Source of the DNA: Deinococcus sp. AB2017081
Lineage (GTDB): Bacteria; Deinococcota; Deinococci; Deinococcales; Deinococcaceae
Direction: 5' to 3'
DNA: 64,000 nucleotides
Assembly (NCBI RefSeq): GCF_034440735.1
Contig: NZ_CP140099.1
Location: 131,462 to 195,461, forward strand
The first letter of the stretch is position 1, and each line of letters begins with the position of its first letter. The notes beneath the pieces were generated by a model. That model did not search any database and was not told the origin of the DNA. It saw nothing but the letters and a program-made list of their open reading frames with translations. The position numbers were made by a program, and so were the translations under genes. Shown here in pieces: positions 18,333 to 29,400 of the stretch.

Positions 18333-18884
18333 ATGCAGATCGGTTACGCCCGCGTCAGCAAGCAGCACGACCAAGACACCGCCGCCCAGCTCCGGGCCCT
18401 GGAGGCGGCCGGCGCAGAGCGCGTGTTCACCGAACACGCTTCGGGAGGACGCTGGGATCGCCCCGAACTCCACCGCATGCTCGACCAGCTGCGCCCCGGG
18501 GACGTGGTGGTCGTCTGGAAGCTCGACCGGCTCAGCCGCAGCCTGAAAGATCTGCTGCACCTGATGGAGCTGCTGGGTGAGCGGAACGTGGGCTTCCGCA
18601 GTCTGACCGAGGCCATCGACACCACCACGCCCGCCGGCCGGATGATGATGCAGATGGTCGGCGCCTTCGCCGAGTTCGAGCGCGCCATGATCCGCGAGCG
18701 CACCCTGGCGGGACTGGAGCAGGCGCGCTCCGAAGGGCGCGTCGGCGGACGTCGGCGCAAACTCCTCCCGCACCAGGAGCAGGACATCCGCGAGTCGGTG
18801 CAGGCCGGGCGGCGCACGGCAGCACAGTGCGCCCGGTTGTTCGGCGTGCATCCCAGCACCATCACCCGGCTCCTCCAGCGGTGA
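18333..18884 (+). CDS. tnpR: Tn3-family serine resolvase
   Basis: A 183-residue serine recombinase. The catalytic serine is in [10 protein letters not shown], and the arginine motif in [19 protein letters not shown]. The E helix follows ([21 protein letters not shown] cut here to its core pattern), and a C-terminal helix-turn-helix ([16 protein letters not shown]) binds DNA. It resolves cointegrates formed during replicative transposition. It lies 7 nt before the transposase gene in the same direction. Confidence 0.9.
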   Translation: MQIGYARVSKQHDQDTAAQLRALEAAGAERVFTEHASGGRWDRPELHRMLDQLRPGDVVVVWKLDRLSRSLKDLLHLMELLGERNVGFRSLTEAIDTTTPAGRMMMQMVGAFAEFERAMIRERTLAGLEQARSEGRVGGRRRKLLPHQEQDIRESVQAGRRTAAQCARLFGVHPSTITRLLQR

Positions 18885-18891
18885 GCGCCGC

Positions 18892-21837
18892 ATGCACCGC
18901 CCCTGGACGCCCGAGGAACTCGCCCACCACTTCACCCTGACCACTGGGGAACAGGCCTTTCTGGGCCACAAGGGCGCGGCCGCCACGCTCCACCTAGCCG
19001 CGCTGCTCAAGACCTTCCAGCTTCAGGGCGAGTTTCTGGATCGTCCGCAGGCGGTGCCTGCGGCGGTCATCGACGTCCTGGCCCAGCAACTCGGCCTCTC
19101 TCCAGTCCTGTGGGCGGAGGTGGACTGGTCAACCCGAACCGCGCGGCGCTACCGCGACGAGGTGGCGGATTTCTGCGGCTTCCGGGGGTTCCAAGCTTCC
19201 GATGAGGCCGCCCTCATCGCTCACCTCACGCCCCTGGTCGCCGACCTCAACACGGACTCGGAGGTTCTGAAGCAGCGCGGCCGGGAGTTTCTGCGGGGAC
19301 AGCGTCTCGTTCCGCCCACGGCACAGCGGTTCGGACGCTGCCTGCGCGCGGCCGTGGGCGCACAGGCAGAGCACTGGATGCAGCGCGTCCAGCGCCAGCT
19401 CAGTTCCCAGACCTGTCGGGCCCTCGACGCCCTGATCAGCACCGACGCGGCGGCGGATGACCTGCAACCGCTGCTGGTCGTCCGCTCCACGCTGGCCACC
19501 CTCAAGGACACCGCCGGGCGGGTCAAGGTCGACACCGTCCTGGCGGAACTCGCCAAGCTCACCGAGCTGCGCGCCCTCGGCCTTCCGCCGCAGCTGTTTC
19601 AGGGGGTTCCTCCCAGAGTGCTCCAGCAGTACCGGCGCCGGGCCGCCAGTGAACCGCCCCGCGAATTGCGCCGCCATCCCGCTCCCCTGCGCCACGTCCT
19701 GCTCGCCGCGCTGTGCTGGGAGCGGCTGGTCGAGGTCACCGACGACCTGGTGGAACTGCTGATCTCGGTGGCCCACCACATCGGCACCCGCGCCGAGAGC
19801 AAGGTGGAGGCGGAGGTGCTGCGGCACCTCCGGCGGGTGCAGGGCAAGAGTGCGCTGCTGTTCAAACTCGCCAAGGCCGCCCGCGCCCAGCCGGAACGGG
19901 CGGTGCGGGACGTGATCTACCCGGTGGTTCCGGAGACGGTGCTCGACGACCTGATCCGCGAGATGGAGGCCGAGGGAACCTATGGCCGCGAGGTGCGCCT
20001 GGTCACGCGCAACTCGTACGGTCACCATTACCGCCGGGCGATCTCGCTGCTGCTCGGCGTCCTGACGTTCCGCTGCAACAACGACCGTCACCAGCCGATC
20101 ATGCGGGCGCTTGCCCTGCTGACGAAGTACCGGGATCGCCGGATCGGCACCTTTCCCCTGGGCGAGGACGTCCCCCTGGGTGGCGTCGTCAAGGACGACT
20201 GGCAGGCCCTGGTGCTCGATGATGCCGAGGGGCGCAGGATCAACCGCGTCACCTACGAGATGTGCGTGCTGACCACGCTGCGCGACAAGATCCGCTGTAA
20301 GGAGGTGTGGATCGAGGGGGCCGGGCGCTTCCGCAATCCCGACGAGGACCTCCCGGGCGACTTCGAGCAGAAACGGGCCGAGTACTACTCGGCCCTGAAC
20401 CAACCGGGTGAAGCGCAGACCTTCACCGCTCAACTCCGCACCCGGATGGAGCGCGCGCTGGACGCCCTGAACACCGACCTTCCCGACAACGCCAGGGTCA
20501 GGCTGATCACGTCCAAGAAAGGCAAGGGGCGGCTGTCGGTCTCCCCGCTCACGGCGCTCCCCGAACCGCAGAACATCACCCGGCTGGCGGCGGCGCTGGT
20601 GCAGCGCTGGCCGATGACCAACCTGCTGGACGTCCTGAAGGAGACCGAACTGCGTACCGGGTTCACCGACGCCTTCCACACGGTGGCTGCCCGTGAGGTG
20701 CTGAGCCGTGAGGTGGTGCAGCGCCGCCTGCTCCTGTGCCTGCATGGGATCGGCACCAACGCCGGTTTGAAGCGGATGTGCAGTGGGGGTGGGGAGGACA
20801 GCTTCGCTGACCTCCAGTACATCCGCCGCCGATACGTTCAGAAAGAGCAGCTCCGGGACGCCATCAGCCGCGTGTGCAACGCCATCTTCCAGGCCAGGGA
20901 CGCCGCCCTGTGGGGCGAGGCCACCACCACCTGTGCCTCGGACAGCAAGAAGTTCGGGGCCTGGAACCAGAACCTGATGACCGAGTGGCACGCCCGCTAC
21001 GGCGGCCCCGGCGTGATGGTGTACTGGCACGTGGAGCAGCATTCGGTGTGTATCTACAGCCAGCTCAAGCGCTGCTCAAGCAGTGAGGTGGCCGCCATGA
21101 TCGAGGGGGTGCTCAGGCACGACACCGAGATGGAGGTGGACAAAAACTATGTCGATACCCACGGCCAGAGCGAGGTGGGCTTCGCGTTCTGCCACCTGCT
21201 CGGCTTCCAGCTCCTGCCGCGCCTGAAAAACATGGGGCGCCAGAAGCTGTACCGCGCGAACAGGGGCGAGCCGGAGAAGTACGCCCAGCTCCAGGCGATC
21301 CTGACCAGGCCGATCCAGTGGGAACTGATCGAGCAGCAGTACGACGAGATGATCAAGCTCGCCACCGCCCTGCGGCTGGGGACGGCGGACGCCGAGAGCA
21401 TCCTGCGGCGCTTCACGCGCCAGAACGTCCAGCACCCGACGTACCGGGCGCTGGCCGAACTGGGGAAAGCGGTGAAGACCGCTTTCCTATGCGACTACCT
21501 GCGCCAGGAGGAGCTGCGCCGCGAGATTCACGAGGGCCTGCAGGTCATCGAATCGTGGAACAGCGCGAACGACTTCATCCTGTACGGCAAGGGCGGCGAA
21601 TTCACCAGCAACCGGATCGACGAGCAGGAACTTCAGATGCTGGGCCTGCACCTGCTGCAGGTCAGCCTGATCTACGTCAACACCCTGATGATGCAGCAAG
21701 TACTCGCCCAGCCGGAGTGGCAGGGCCGGCTGACCGGGGCAGACCTGCGGGCGCTGACGCCGCTGAAGTGGCAGCACATCAACCCGTACGGCACCTTCAC
21801 GCTGGACATGCACGAGCGGCTGCCCCTGGAGTTCTAG
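18892..21837 (+). CDS. tnpA: Tn3-family transposase TnpA
   Basis: A 981-residue protein, the normal size for Tn3 TnpA. It starts with the typical [14 protein letters not shown] and carries the C-terminal DDE domain, with the acidic residues in [30 protein letters not shown] and [16 protein letters not shown]. It ends a few bases before the right terminal repeat. Together with the resolvase it makes this element look self-mobile. The reading frame is intact. Confidence 0.93.
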   Translation: MHRPWTPEELAHHFTLTTGEQAFLGHKGAAATLHLAALLKTFQLQGEFLDRPQAVPAAVIDVLAQQLGLSPVLWAEVDWSTRTARRYRDEVADFCGFRGFQASDEAALIAHLTPLVADLNTDSEVLKQRGREFLRGQRLVPPTAQRFGRCLRAAVGAQAEHWMQRVQRQLSSQTCRALDALISTDAAADDLQPLLVVRSTLATLKDTAGRVKVDTVLAELAKLTELRALGLPPQLFQGVPPRVLQQYRRRAASEPPRELRRHPAPLRHVLLAALCWERLVEVTDDLVELLISVAHHIGTRAESKVEAEVLRHLRRVQGKSALLFKLAKAARAQPERAVRDVIYPVVPETVLDDLIREMEAEGTYGREVRLVTRNSYGHHYRRAISLLLGVLTFRCNNDRHQPIMRALALLTKYRDRRIGTFPLGEDVPLGGVVKDDWQALVLDDAEGRRINRVTYEMCVLTTLRDKIRCKEVWIEGAGRFRNPDEDLPGDFEQKRAEYYSALNQPGEAQTFTAQLRTRMERALDALNTDLPDNARVRLITSKKGKGRLSVSPLTALPEPQNITRLAAALVQRWPMTNLLDVLKETELRTGFTDAFHTVAAREVLSREVVQRRLLLCLHGIGTNAGLKRMCSGGGEDSFADLQYIRRRYVQKEQLRDAISRVCNAIFQARDAALWGEATTTCASDSKKFGAWNQNLMTEWHARYGGPGVMVYWHVEQHSVCIYSQLKRCSSSEVAAMIEGVLRHDTEMEVDKNYVDTHGQSEVGFAFCHLLGFQLLPRLKNMGRQKLYRANRGEPEKYAQLQAILTRPIQWELIEQQYDEMIKLATALRLGTADAESILRRFTRQNVQHPTYRALAELGKAVKTAFLCDYLRQEELRREIHEGLQVIESWNSANDFILYGKGGEFTSNRIDEQELQMLGLHLLQVSLIYVNTLMMQQVLAQPEWQGRLTGADLRALTPLKWQHINPYGTFTLDMHERLPLEF

Positions 21838-21843
21838 CGGGCG

Positions 21844-21886
21844 CAGACGAGTTGGCCAAAATGTTGGCCTTCGCTAGGTTAAGCCC
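21844..21886 (-). repeat. right terminal inverted repeat of the Tn3 element
   Basis: The partner of 8385-8427, followed directly by the target duplication TGTTT at 21887-21891. Confidence 0.9.
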
Positions 21887-21915
21887 TGTTTACGTGACAG
21901 CCTCTGCGGTTCCGC

Positions 21916-23622
21916 CTACTCAGCGCTGGAAGGGTCTGGGTCTTCGTCTTCCACCACGGCCCAGGGCTCAAACAGGAAGGGGTATCGCATGCAATAGAGC
22001 GGGATCTCGGGGTCTGCCTCTGGCAGTTTGTCCAGGGACATGACGTGTGTCTCCGGGCAACGTTCGTTCGCCACCCCCTGAATCTCGTTTTCTAGGATTG
22101 CCCGAAGTGAGTGCCCGGTGGTCTTGGCCTGATGAACCGCCATCTCCAGCTCAATCAGGTCCATGAGCAGCATGTCGTAGGACGCGTTGTTTAAAGGATC
22201 GGCGGGGTACTGCCGCAGGTGACGGCCCAACAGCCGCCCAGCTCGGGGGGGCAGATCGTGAACCAGCGCGATCACCAGAGGACGACCTGACGCGGCATCA
22301 ATTTGGGTCTGCACGTCCTTGTACTCTGAAAGATGGGCCCGGAGGTCGGAGATCTTCCGTCCTGCCTTGTCAGGGTGAAGGGCCTCGAAGGCCGCACCGT
22401 AATTGCGTTTTAAACGCGGTGCCGTCGGATCGGGAGCGGTCGTGGGTCGAGTTCGCGTGGCCTTGGCCTCAATCAGGATGGGGCGGTCGTCTCTAGGATC
22501 CAGCAGCAAGAGGTCGGGCCCCTTAATCCGCTCCCTTGTAGTACGCCAGTACTCCCGTTCAGACACGACCCGCGCTGGCGGGGGAAAGGCGTCCTGAAAG
22601 AGGTGCAGAAGGTACGTCTCCAGTGCTTTCCCGCGGGTGTTGTTGTAGGCGTCCTGCTTATCTGCCGGTATGGCTGCATCAAGCAGGGTGAGCAGCGTGT
22701 GGGATACCGCGATGCGTAGGCTGCTGCCCTCTGGAAGGACGTATTGCCCGTTCTTGAGGCGCACCAGGGGGCGGTGGTCTAGTGCGAAGGGGATGGTCTG
22801 TGGGGTGTCCGTCAGCCCCAGATGCATATGGCTGTCCTGCCAGGCACGTAGCTCTGGTACGGTGGCCGAGAGACAGGCGAGCGCTGCGTCCACCACCGCC
22901 CGGGGAATCCGTAAGGCCTGCGTAAACCGCTCGGCAGTGAACTGGAGGTGCTGAAGGCGCCAGGGTCGCCCACCTTCCACCAATGCGAACCAGACCTCCA
23001 TCCTCTCAACTTGAGAGTTGAGGTGCAGGGCTTGATCGACGCCTTCGCCACAGGAGAGCTGCCAGGCTTCGAGCAGGATGATGAAGCGCAGCAGGTCGAC
23101 CAGGGACAGCCCGTAGCGGTCGGCGAACACCTGATCGACATCGAGGTATTTCTTTCCCTGTGGGGCCGAAGCGATCAGGTGGCCGTACACCTGCTGGGCC
23201 CGGGCCGCCAACGTGATGTTCTGGTGCCTCAGTTGATTGGCCATCAACGGCAGGAGAAGCGTGAACAGGGTGTCTCGCTCCTCGGGCATGTGAAGACCGT
23301 CCACGGTCATGCACTCGGTCCAGCGCTGATCCAACTCACGTGCGGTGATCCGTTGCGTCTTGTACTCGGCGGCTTTCGAGCGCAGGACGGCGAGGAGAAA
23401 CAGGCGCCGGAGTGCGAAGACCAGCAGCGTCCGCGCCGCTGGGACTTTGCCCTGCAAAGGCTCGTCGCTCACGTTGAACAGGGCGCTGAGGGTGAGCAGG
23501 TCCGTGAGGTCGTACGGGTTCAACCTCTCCCCGATCTCGTCAATGGTGGACGGTGGAGGACGGGTCGCCCTGGGGTTCCTGCGCTGATCCGGAGGAATAC
23601 GGGATACCCGCTTGCTGCTCAT
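21916..23622 (-). CDS. PD-(D/E)XK nuclease-like protein
   Basis: About 568 residues starting MSSKRVSRIP. ATG 23622 has GGAG about 9 nt upstream and is preferred over GTG 23664. The first 330 residues are helical with no motif I know. The C-terminal third holds a restriction-type nuclease core: the helix NNTRGKALETYLLHLF, then GPDLLLL (catalytic Asp) and PILIEAKA (the ExK pair). Before the Tn3 insertion this gene lay about 180 bp upstream of the MmeI-like remnant and DUF4238 genes on the same strand, so it may belong to a restriction or defence cluster. The exact system is unknown. Confidence 0.6.
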   Translation of the reverse strand: MSSKRVSRIPPDQRRNPRATRPPPSTIDEIGERLNPYDLTDLLTLSALFNVSDEPLQGKVPAARTLLVFALRRLFLLAVLRSKAAEYKTQRITARELDQRWTECMTVDGLHMPEERDTLFTLLLPLMANQLRHQNITLAARAQQVYGHLIASAPQGKKYLDVDQVFADRYGLSLVDLLRFIILLEAWQLSCGEGVDQALHLNSQVERMEVWFALVEGGRPWRLQHLQFTAERFTQALRIPRAVVDAALACLSATVPELRAWQDSHMHLGLTDTPQTIPFALDHRPLVRLKNGQYVLPEGSSLRIAVSHTLLTLLDAAIPADKQDAYNNTRGKALETYLLHLFQDAFPPPARVVSEREYWRTTRERIKGPDLLLLDPRDDRPILIEAKATRTRPTTAPDPTAPRLKRNYGAAFEALHPDKAGRKISDLRAHLSEYKDVQTQIDAASGRPLVIALVHDLPPRAGRLLGRHLRQYPADPLNNASYDMLLMDLIELEMAVHQAKTTGHSLRAILENEIQGVANERCPETHVMSLDKLPEADPEIPLYCMRYPFLFEPWAVVEDEDPDPSSAE

Positions 23623-23830
23623 GCGAGGCGACTCCACTGGGGAGCGGTGGAACGTGTCCACCACCCGACACGTGGCCGGAAGCGCCCCCCAACGTTCTTC
23701 ATCGAGCTGATTGCGTCACGAAGGCGACGTTGAATTTGGGCATCGCGAACAGTATGGCGTAACCCATGTCCCAGCGCGGCCCAGTTGCGACTGCAACACT
23801 TTGAAGGGTTGTGTCGCCTTAGAGCCAGGA

Positions 23831-24193
23831 TCAGAACACGTGTTCAAACAGCGTGCCGGGACGTGGCTGCTGACTGCCCTGCAGGAGTTCCGGGAACAGG
23901 AACGGCATGCCACGTCTTTCGCACCGCAGGTGATATTCGAGGTGGGCGTGGTAGCGCTGGCTGGGCAGGACGATGAGGTTGTCCGGGGCATTATTGGTGC
24001 TGTTGCCGTCCTTGTGGTGGACGACTTCGCCGGCCAGCAGGGGGCGGCCCAGCAGCTGTTCGGCAAGGACGCGGTGCAGCGTACGGCGACGGCCGGTGCG
24101 GGTGTCTCTGATTCTGATGTAGCGTTTGTAGTGTCGCATGTGAAGGCCGCTCCAGTCATTACCGGGCACAAGATGAAGAACGTTGGAGATCAC
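23831..24193 (-). CDS. HNH endonuclease
   Basis: About 120 residues from GTG 24193; ATG 24139 is an alternative start. The HNH core is clear: LHRVLAEQLLGRPL, then VVHHKDGNSTNNAPDNLIVL and YHAHLEYHL, as in homing-type or phage HNH nucleases with an AP2-like N-terminal part (YIRIRDTRTGRRR). It stands alone, upstream of the nuclease-like gene on the same strand. It is likely a free-standing mobile endonuclease. The 209-bp gap between it and the next gene shows nothing. Confidence 0.75.
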   Translation of the reverse strand: MISNVLHLVPGNDWSGLHMRHYKRYIRIRDTRTGRRRTLHRVLAEQLLGRPLLAGEVVHHKDGNSTNNAPDNLIVLPSQRYHAHLEYHLRCERRGMPFLFPELLQGSQQPRPGTLFEHVF

Positions 24194-24203
24194 GTTTTTA
24201 ATG

Positions 24204-24232
24204 ATGTTAGTCTAACATAACTTATAACGTTA
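24204..24232. promoter_or_regulatory. two palindromes upstream of the toxin-antitoxin locus
   Basis: ATGTTAG-T-CTAACAT at 24204-24218 is a perfect dyad, and TAACGTTA at 24225-24232 is self-complementary. The AACGTT core recurs in front of and behind the nearby parAB genes (25381-25398 and 26386-26393), so these may be operator or partition-complex sites. Confidence 0.4.
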
Positions 24233-24276
24233 CTTTCAAGGTCAAATCTGAAGTGTCTTCTCGGAGTAACCTGAAT

Positions 24277-24306
24277 TTCACTTATTTCATTTGACTGCGG
24301 TATACT
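24277..24306 (+). promoter_or_regulatory. leaderless promoter of the antitoxin gene
   Basis: -35 TTCACT (24277-24282), an 18-bp spacer, and -10 TATACT (24301-24306), with the ATG only 6 nt further on. Confidence 0.55.
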
Positions 24307-24312
24307 GCGGGC

Positions 24313-24768
24313 ATGACTGTGGCGTTCACCCCTCCCCAGCAGGATCTGGAGCAGCTCAAGGTCCTGGCCGAGCGCCTCTCCCAGGCGGACGGCCCCCTCG
24401 AGCTCGTGCTCGGGCAGGGCGATCACGCCCAGCGGATCACGCTCTCGCCCCTGGTGGCCCAGCTGCTCCAGGCCTCCGTCCAGGAACTGGGGGACGGCCA
24501 CACCGTCGCCCTGGTCGCCACGGAGCAGGAACTCACCCCCGCCGCCGCGGCCCGGCTGCTCGGCGTCAGCCGCCCTCACCTCGTCAATGCCCTGCTCCAC
24601 ACCGGCCAGTTGCCGTACCGCATGGAAGGCACCCATCACCGCATCGCCCTGACTGACGTGCTCGCCTACCGCGACGAGCGCGACCGGCGTCACGCCGCGG
24701 CGGACGCCCTGACGCGGCTGACGGAAGACCTCCAGCTGTACGAGCAGCCAGCAGGGAACCCACAGTAA
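24313..24768 (+). CDS. excisionase-type helix-turn-helix antitoxin
   Basis: A 151-residue protein. The C-terminal half is a MerR/excisionase-like DNA-binding domain (TPAAAARLLGVSRPHLVNAL, then GTHHRIALTDVLAYRDER). The upstream region is leaderless with a clear promoter. Its stop codon directly abuts the GTG of the PIN-domain gene, as in type II toxin-antitoxin pairs whose antitoxin is of the excisionase class. It should repress its own operon and neutralise the PIN toxin. Confidence 0.8.
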   Translation: MTVAFTPPQQDLEQLKVLAERLSQADGPLELVLGQGDHAQRITLSPLVAQLLQASVQELGDGHTVALVATEQELTPAAAARLLGVSRPHLVNALLHTGQLPYRMEGTHHRIALTDVLAYRDERDRRHAAADALTRLTEDLQLYEQPAGNPQ

Positions 24769-25350
24769 GTGACGGCCGGCCCGTCACCCCACCTTCCAGA
24801 AGCGTTCTGCGACGCCAACGTGCTCTACCCCTCGCTGCTCCGTGATCTGCTCATCCGGCTGGACATCGAGGGCCTGTGCCGCCTGCGGTGGTCGGACGAG
24901 GTCAACGAGGAATGGATCCACGCGCTCGTCCGTGACCGCGGCCTGCCGAGGGCACCCCTCGACCAGACCCGGCTGCTGATGGACGCGGCCGTCCCCCACG
25001 CCCGGGTCACGGACTACCAGCACCTCATGCCAGGGCTGCACCTGCCGGATCCCGACGACCGGCATGTGCTGGCTGCCGCCCTTCACAGCGGTGCCCCTGC
25101 CCTGATCACCTTCAACCTGACCGACTTCCCGGCGGCCGCCGTGCCTGGCACCGCCCTGGCGGTGGTGCATCCTGACGGCTGGCTGGCCCCGGTGCTCGCG
25201 TAGCACCCGCAGGCCACTGATCGGGTGCTGCGTCGGCTCATGGCACCATTTAAGAAGCCTACGCTCACCAGCAGCGATGTGGCCACGGCGTTGTCCCACC
25301 TGCAGCTCCCACAGTCAGCTGCCGTACTGCAGGACATGCTCGACCAGTGA
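24769..25350 (+). pseudogene. PIN-domain (VapC50-like) toxin interrupted by an in-frame TAG
   Basis: The frame opens at GTG 24769, right after the antitoxin stop. It encodes a PIN domain with acidic residues in AFCDANVLYPSLL, DEVNEEW and LPDPDDRHVLAAAL. A TAG at 25201-25203 stops it after 144 residues. In the same frame the sequence continues for 48 more sensible codons (RVLRRLMAPFKKPTLTSS to AAVLQDMLDQ) up to TGA 25348-25350. This matches the helical C-terminal extension usual for this PIN group. The PIN domain itself is complete, so the truncated product could still be partly active. Confidence 0.65.
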
Positions 25351-25380
25351 ATCTGTTAGGTTACTTCACAGGTTGATTTC

Positions 25381-25398
25381 AACGTTAGCAATAACGTT
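25381..25398. promoter_or_regulatory. inverted repeat upstream of parA
   Basis: AACGTTA-gcaa-TAACGTT is a perfect dyad 15 nt before the parA start, a candidate operator or centromere site. Confidence 0.5.
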
Positions 25399-25413
25399 TG
25401 ATTTGAGGTGCAC

Positions 25414-26085
25414 ATGATCTATGTGGTAGGCGGCATCAAGGGTGGGAGTGGCAAGACGACCGTGGCGACAAACCTGGCGGTGGCCCTGGCGCTGGATGGA
25501 CGGGATGTCCTGCTCGTAGACGCCGACGACCAGGAAACGGCGACGGACTTCTCCGCGTGGCGGAACGAACGCCAGGGTGGACAGACGGGTTATACCGCCG
25601 TCCAGTTGACCGGGCAGGCGGCCCGTGAGGAACTCAGGAAACTGGCGGCCAAATTCCAAGACGTCGTGATCGATACCGGGGGGCGCGACACGACCAGCCA
25701 GCGGGCCGCCCTGACCGTGGCCGACCTGTACCTCGTGCCATTCAACCCCCGCAGCTTCGATGTGTGGACCCTGGAGAAGGTGGCGCGGCTGATCCAGGAG
25801 ATCCGGACAGTCAACCCGGAACTGAAGGCCCACGCGTTCCTGAACCGGGCCGATCCCCGTGGCAGCGACAACGACGACGCGGCGGAGGCCCTCAAGGAAT
25901 CGGAGGCCCTGGCCTTCCTCGACGCGCCGCTCGGGAACCGCAAGGCCTACGCCAACGCGGCCGCGCAGGGCCTGGGTGTGCTGGAGCTCCGACCGGACGA
26001 CCGCAAGGCATCCCAGGAATTCCTGCACTTGTACCGGCAGGTCACCGGCAGGGAACCGCAGTTCGCAGCGGGCAGGGGAGAGTAG
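25414..26085 (+). CDS. parA: ParA-family partition ATPase
   Basis: About 223 residues. The deviant Walker A motif is KGGSGKTTVATNLA, the Walker A' region is LLVDADDQ and the Walker B is DVVIDTGGRD. It is a short ParA without an N-terminal helix-turn-helix (type Ib). ATG 25414 is chosen because GAGG lies 5 nt upstream; GTG 25408 is in frame but overlaps that site. A small basic protein follows after 2 nt. It drives plasmid segregation together with that partner and a nearby centromere. The window has a second ParA at 50019-50693. Confidence 0.85.
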   Translation: MIYVVGGIKGGSGKTTVATNLAVALALDGRDVLLVDADDQETATDFSAWRNERQGGQTGYTAVQLTGQAAREELRKLAAKFQDVVIDTGGRDTTSQRAALTVADLYLVPFNPRSFDVWTLEKVARLIQEIRTVNPELKAHAFLNRADPRGSDNDDAAEALKESEALAFLDAPLGNRKAYANAAAQGLGVLELRPDDRKASQEFLHLYRQVTGREPQFAAGRGE

Positions 26086-26087
26086 GC

Positions 26088-26393
26088 ATGGCCGTCTCGC
26101 GTGCCCCCAAACGGCCACCCGCTCCGCCGGCCATCCCGGAAGACCGGGTACAGGAAGTCATTCGCCGCGGGGGCACGGTCGCCGCGGATCTCACCCTGCC
26201 CACCGCAAGGGAAGCCGACGCTCAGGTCGACGAGCTGAAGAACGTCCAGCTCCGACTCTACGAGAGCACGCTGGGTGAGATTGACCGCCTCCGGCAGGCC
26301 GCGTCCAGAGGGAGGCGGCCGAAGTCACGCCATGCCTGGCTGGTCGATGCCATCGAGGAAAAGCTGGAACGGGAACGTCGAAAACAACGTTGA
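26088..26393 (+). CDS. small ParB/ParG-like partition partner
   Basis: A 101-residue protein, 2 nt after parA. The proline-rich start (APKRPPAPPAIPEDRVQEVI) is flexible. The C-terminus is basic and helical (RRPKSRHAWLVDAIEEKLE), reminiscent of ribbon-helix-helix centromere-binding proteins paired with short ParA proteins. A CAACGTTG palindrome overlaps its 3' end (26386-26393), matching the AACGTT core upstream of parA. The assignment rests mainly on gene order. Confidence 0.6.
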   Translation: MAVSRAPKRPPAPPAIPEDRVQEVIRRGGTVAADLTLPTAREADAQVDELKNVQLRLYESTLGEIDRLRQAASRGRRPKSRHAWLVDAIEEKLERERRKQR

Positions 26394-26473
26394 AAAGAAT
26401 ATTGGATTAAACGTCGCTGAAAACCTCGGATCCGGTGTTGGTAGTAACGATACGCGTATGGCTTTTTCCTCTT

Positions 26474-29400
26474 CTATGCTGCATACCGTACGTCTGCCGC
26501 ACCCGTGGTCGTCAATCGTGCCTGCCCCAACATCACCAGTGTCGCAATGATCTCTTCCACCTGACTGGGCCTTGCGCCTGTGAAGGCCAACGCAACCTCA
26601 CGTGAGGTCAGCGGCTGTCCTGCCTGCTGCAGACGTTGACGCACCGCCTGAACCTGCGCCGGCAGGGACGTTGGGAAGGGCTGGAGTGCCGCCACTTTCG
26701 GCACGGTAGGGGGCACCGCAATTCCTAGGCCCTCCTGCACACGGCGTCCTGGATCCTGGTATTCGGGTCGAAGGTAGCGAACGGTGCCCGCGCGTTCCTC
26801 CGCAGCCCGAGCGGCATTGAGGGAAGCGAGGGTTGCCAGGATGTCCTGGTCTGACGGCCGCGATGCGGTGCCGTAGGCAGCTGCGACTGCCTCATCCAGC
26901 CGGTCATGAAGCTCCCTGAGCACCGTGATGAGGCCTTGATCGTGAATCTTCTGTTCGGCGGCATCAAGGGGCTCCCCACTCCTGAGCTTGGCGAGGACGT
27001 TGTACATCCCTGTCAGCGTCAGGGCCGGGTGAATCTCCTGCCTGGCCTTCCGATGGTCATCGAGGGCCTGAGCGGACTCACGGATTTGGCCCTGCTGTTC
27101 CGGGGTGGCGTATGGGAACGGGAACGTCTCGAAACAGGTCGTCTTGTTGTAGCGGGGATCATTGCCCACCCCTAGCCTGCTTCCCTGAGCGAGAGACCAC
27201 ACCACGTGGTGTCGGCTGCTCAGCACTCCGAGGTGGTACGCGTCCTCGAAGCCAAAGGTCACCAGCGTGCTGTCGGGGACAACGCTGGCGTCAATAAATT
27301 GGAAGACCTGGTGCTTCGCTGTCTCCAGCGTCACCACGTAGCGGGTCAGCCCTGCCGTGAACGCCCGGAACACGGGCCGCGAGTGACCCAGCACCCACCA
27401 GAGCTCCCGGAACAGGGCGTTGTTGTTTTGCTGACGCAGGTCATAGACGTGGTTGCGCAGGTGCTGGTAGAGGGCGGGGAACTCGGAGCGTACTCCCTCT
27501 TCAGGAAGACCGTGGAAGTCGATGACGTACTTTCCACGTGTCCGGCTCATCAGATCCCGCCCATTAACGTAGGGGCGGACGTGCCTGGCCACCACGGGAT
27601 CCGTCATCGCTCCGAAGCTTGCGGCTTCGTCCTCAGTCAGCAGAAATCCCGCGCCAATGGTTTTCATACCGACGGCGCAGAGTCCATCGTTGGCTTTCAA
27701 CGGAAGTGTGTCGGTCAGGTTCACGCCAACCGTCAGGTTCGGGTGGATCATGCCGGTCACGCTGGAGGTCTCGCCGACCAGCGTGTCGCCTTCACCGGCC
27801 GTGTCCAGCTCACGCGTCACCGTCGTGAGCTCGCCACTTGTCCGGCCGGCCTCGCCGACGGTCATGGCCACCCGCACCGCCGCCCCATCAGCGGCATCCA
27901 CCCAGGGATGATCGGGAATAGCGGACACCAGCGACAGGGGGGTGGTCTCGTTCTGGAGATGACCTTCGAGAACCCGCCGGTTGTAGGCCTGGGAAATGGA
28001 ATTGGTGGTGATGAAACCGAAGCGACGCACCGCTCCCGCCCGAACCAGCTCAGCGGCCCGATCCCACCACCGCAGTACGAAGTCGGTGGCCTGCGGCACC
28101 TGGGGCCACGCCGCCTGAAGGGCATCCACGTAGCCGTCCCCGAGCGTCTCGCGCATGCGTTTCGAACCGAGAAACGGTGGTTTCCCACGATGTAGTCCGC
28201 CCGTGGCCAGGGTGCCGGCCGAGGATTGAGGTAGTCCTCGTCCTGACGTGTAGCCGCCTCATCCGGAACGTTGACTCCAGTGACCGGGTGCACCCTGAAG
28301 GTCGCGCCGTCCCAGCGGGTGACGGGAAGGCCGGTGCTCGTGACCCGGGGACGTCGGTCGTCGTAGGCGAGCACCGCATCTCCCTGGCGGATGTTATGGA
28401 AAGCCTGGAGGATCGGCTCTGGAGGCCGGGCCTTCCCATGTTCCCGGGCGTACAGCTGGAGGTAGCCGATCCACAGCACCAGCTCGGCCACGCTGGCGGC
28501 CCTGGGATTGAGCTCAATGCCCAAGAACTGCTCCGGGCTCACACCTATCAGGGGGGCGGGTCCGCCCAGGGCGACCAGCGTTTCCACGACCTCGGCCTCA
28601 AGGCGTTTCATCAGTTCCATGCTGACGTACAGGAAATTGCCCGTCCCACATGCGGGATCAAGCACCTTCGTTTCCTGGAGATGCCCCAGGAAGCGCTCGA
28701 CCAGGGTACGGGCCTTCCTCCGGGCCGCGTCGTTGCCCTCATTTCTGTCCAGGGTGTTCTGAACTTCCACCTGCGTGTTGCGCCAGGTCTCACGCAGCGG
28801 CACCATCACCGTCTGATTCACCAGACGCTCCACGTACGCCCGTGGCGTGTAGTGGGCACCCAGCCTGTGCCGCTCCACCGGGTTCAGGGCACGCTCGACA
28901 AGCGTCCCGAAGATGCTAGGTTCTACCTGACTCCAGTCATGTTCGGCCGCCTGAATGAGCAGGTTCAACTGCGGGTCGGTGACCGGCAGCACCTCCACCC
29001 CTTCGAACAGTCCGCCATTGAAGTGCAGCACCTGCTCCTGCAGCGCGACGCTGTACCCACCCGTCGCCATCTTGCTCCACAGCTCCTCGACGGTCGGGAC
29101 GAAGGCCTCCAGTCGTCCTCGCAGGGTCTCCAGCGTGCGGCGGAACCGGAAGTCGGAGATCAGGCCGACATCTTCCGCGAACATGGTGAAGATCATCCGC
29201 GTGAGAAAGGCGCTCACGCGTTCGGAACTCAGGAACTGCCCCTGCGCATCAGTCTGCCGTTCCAGACTGCGGCTGAGGGTGGCCAGCGTCTCGGCCACCT
29301 GCCGGGTGACCCGGGCGGCATGGTGGCTGGGATCGAGGCTGAGTGGGTCGAGCCAGATTCGTCGCAGCCGCTCACGTACGTCCTCGCGTCGGAGGTCGTC

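Noticed and set aside
19129..21042. 637-codon minus-strand frame inside the Tn3 transposase
   Set aside because: It is antisense to an intact, recognisable transposase and has no ribosome site.
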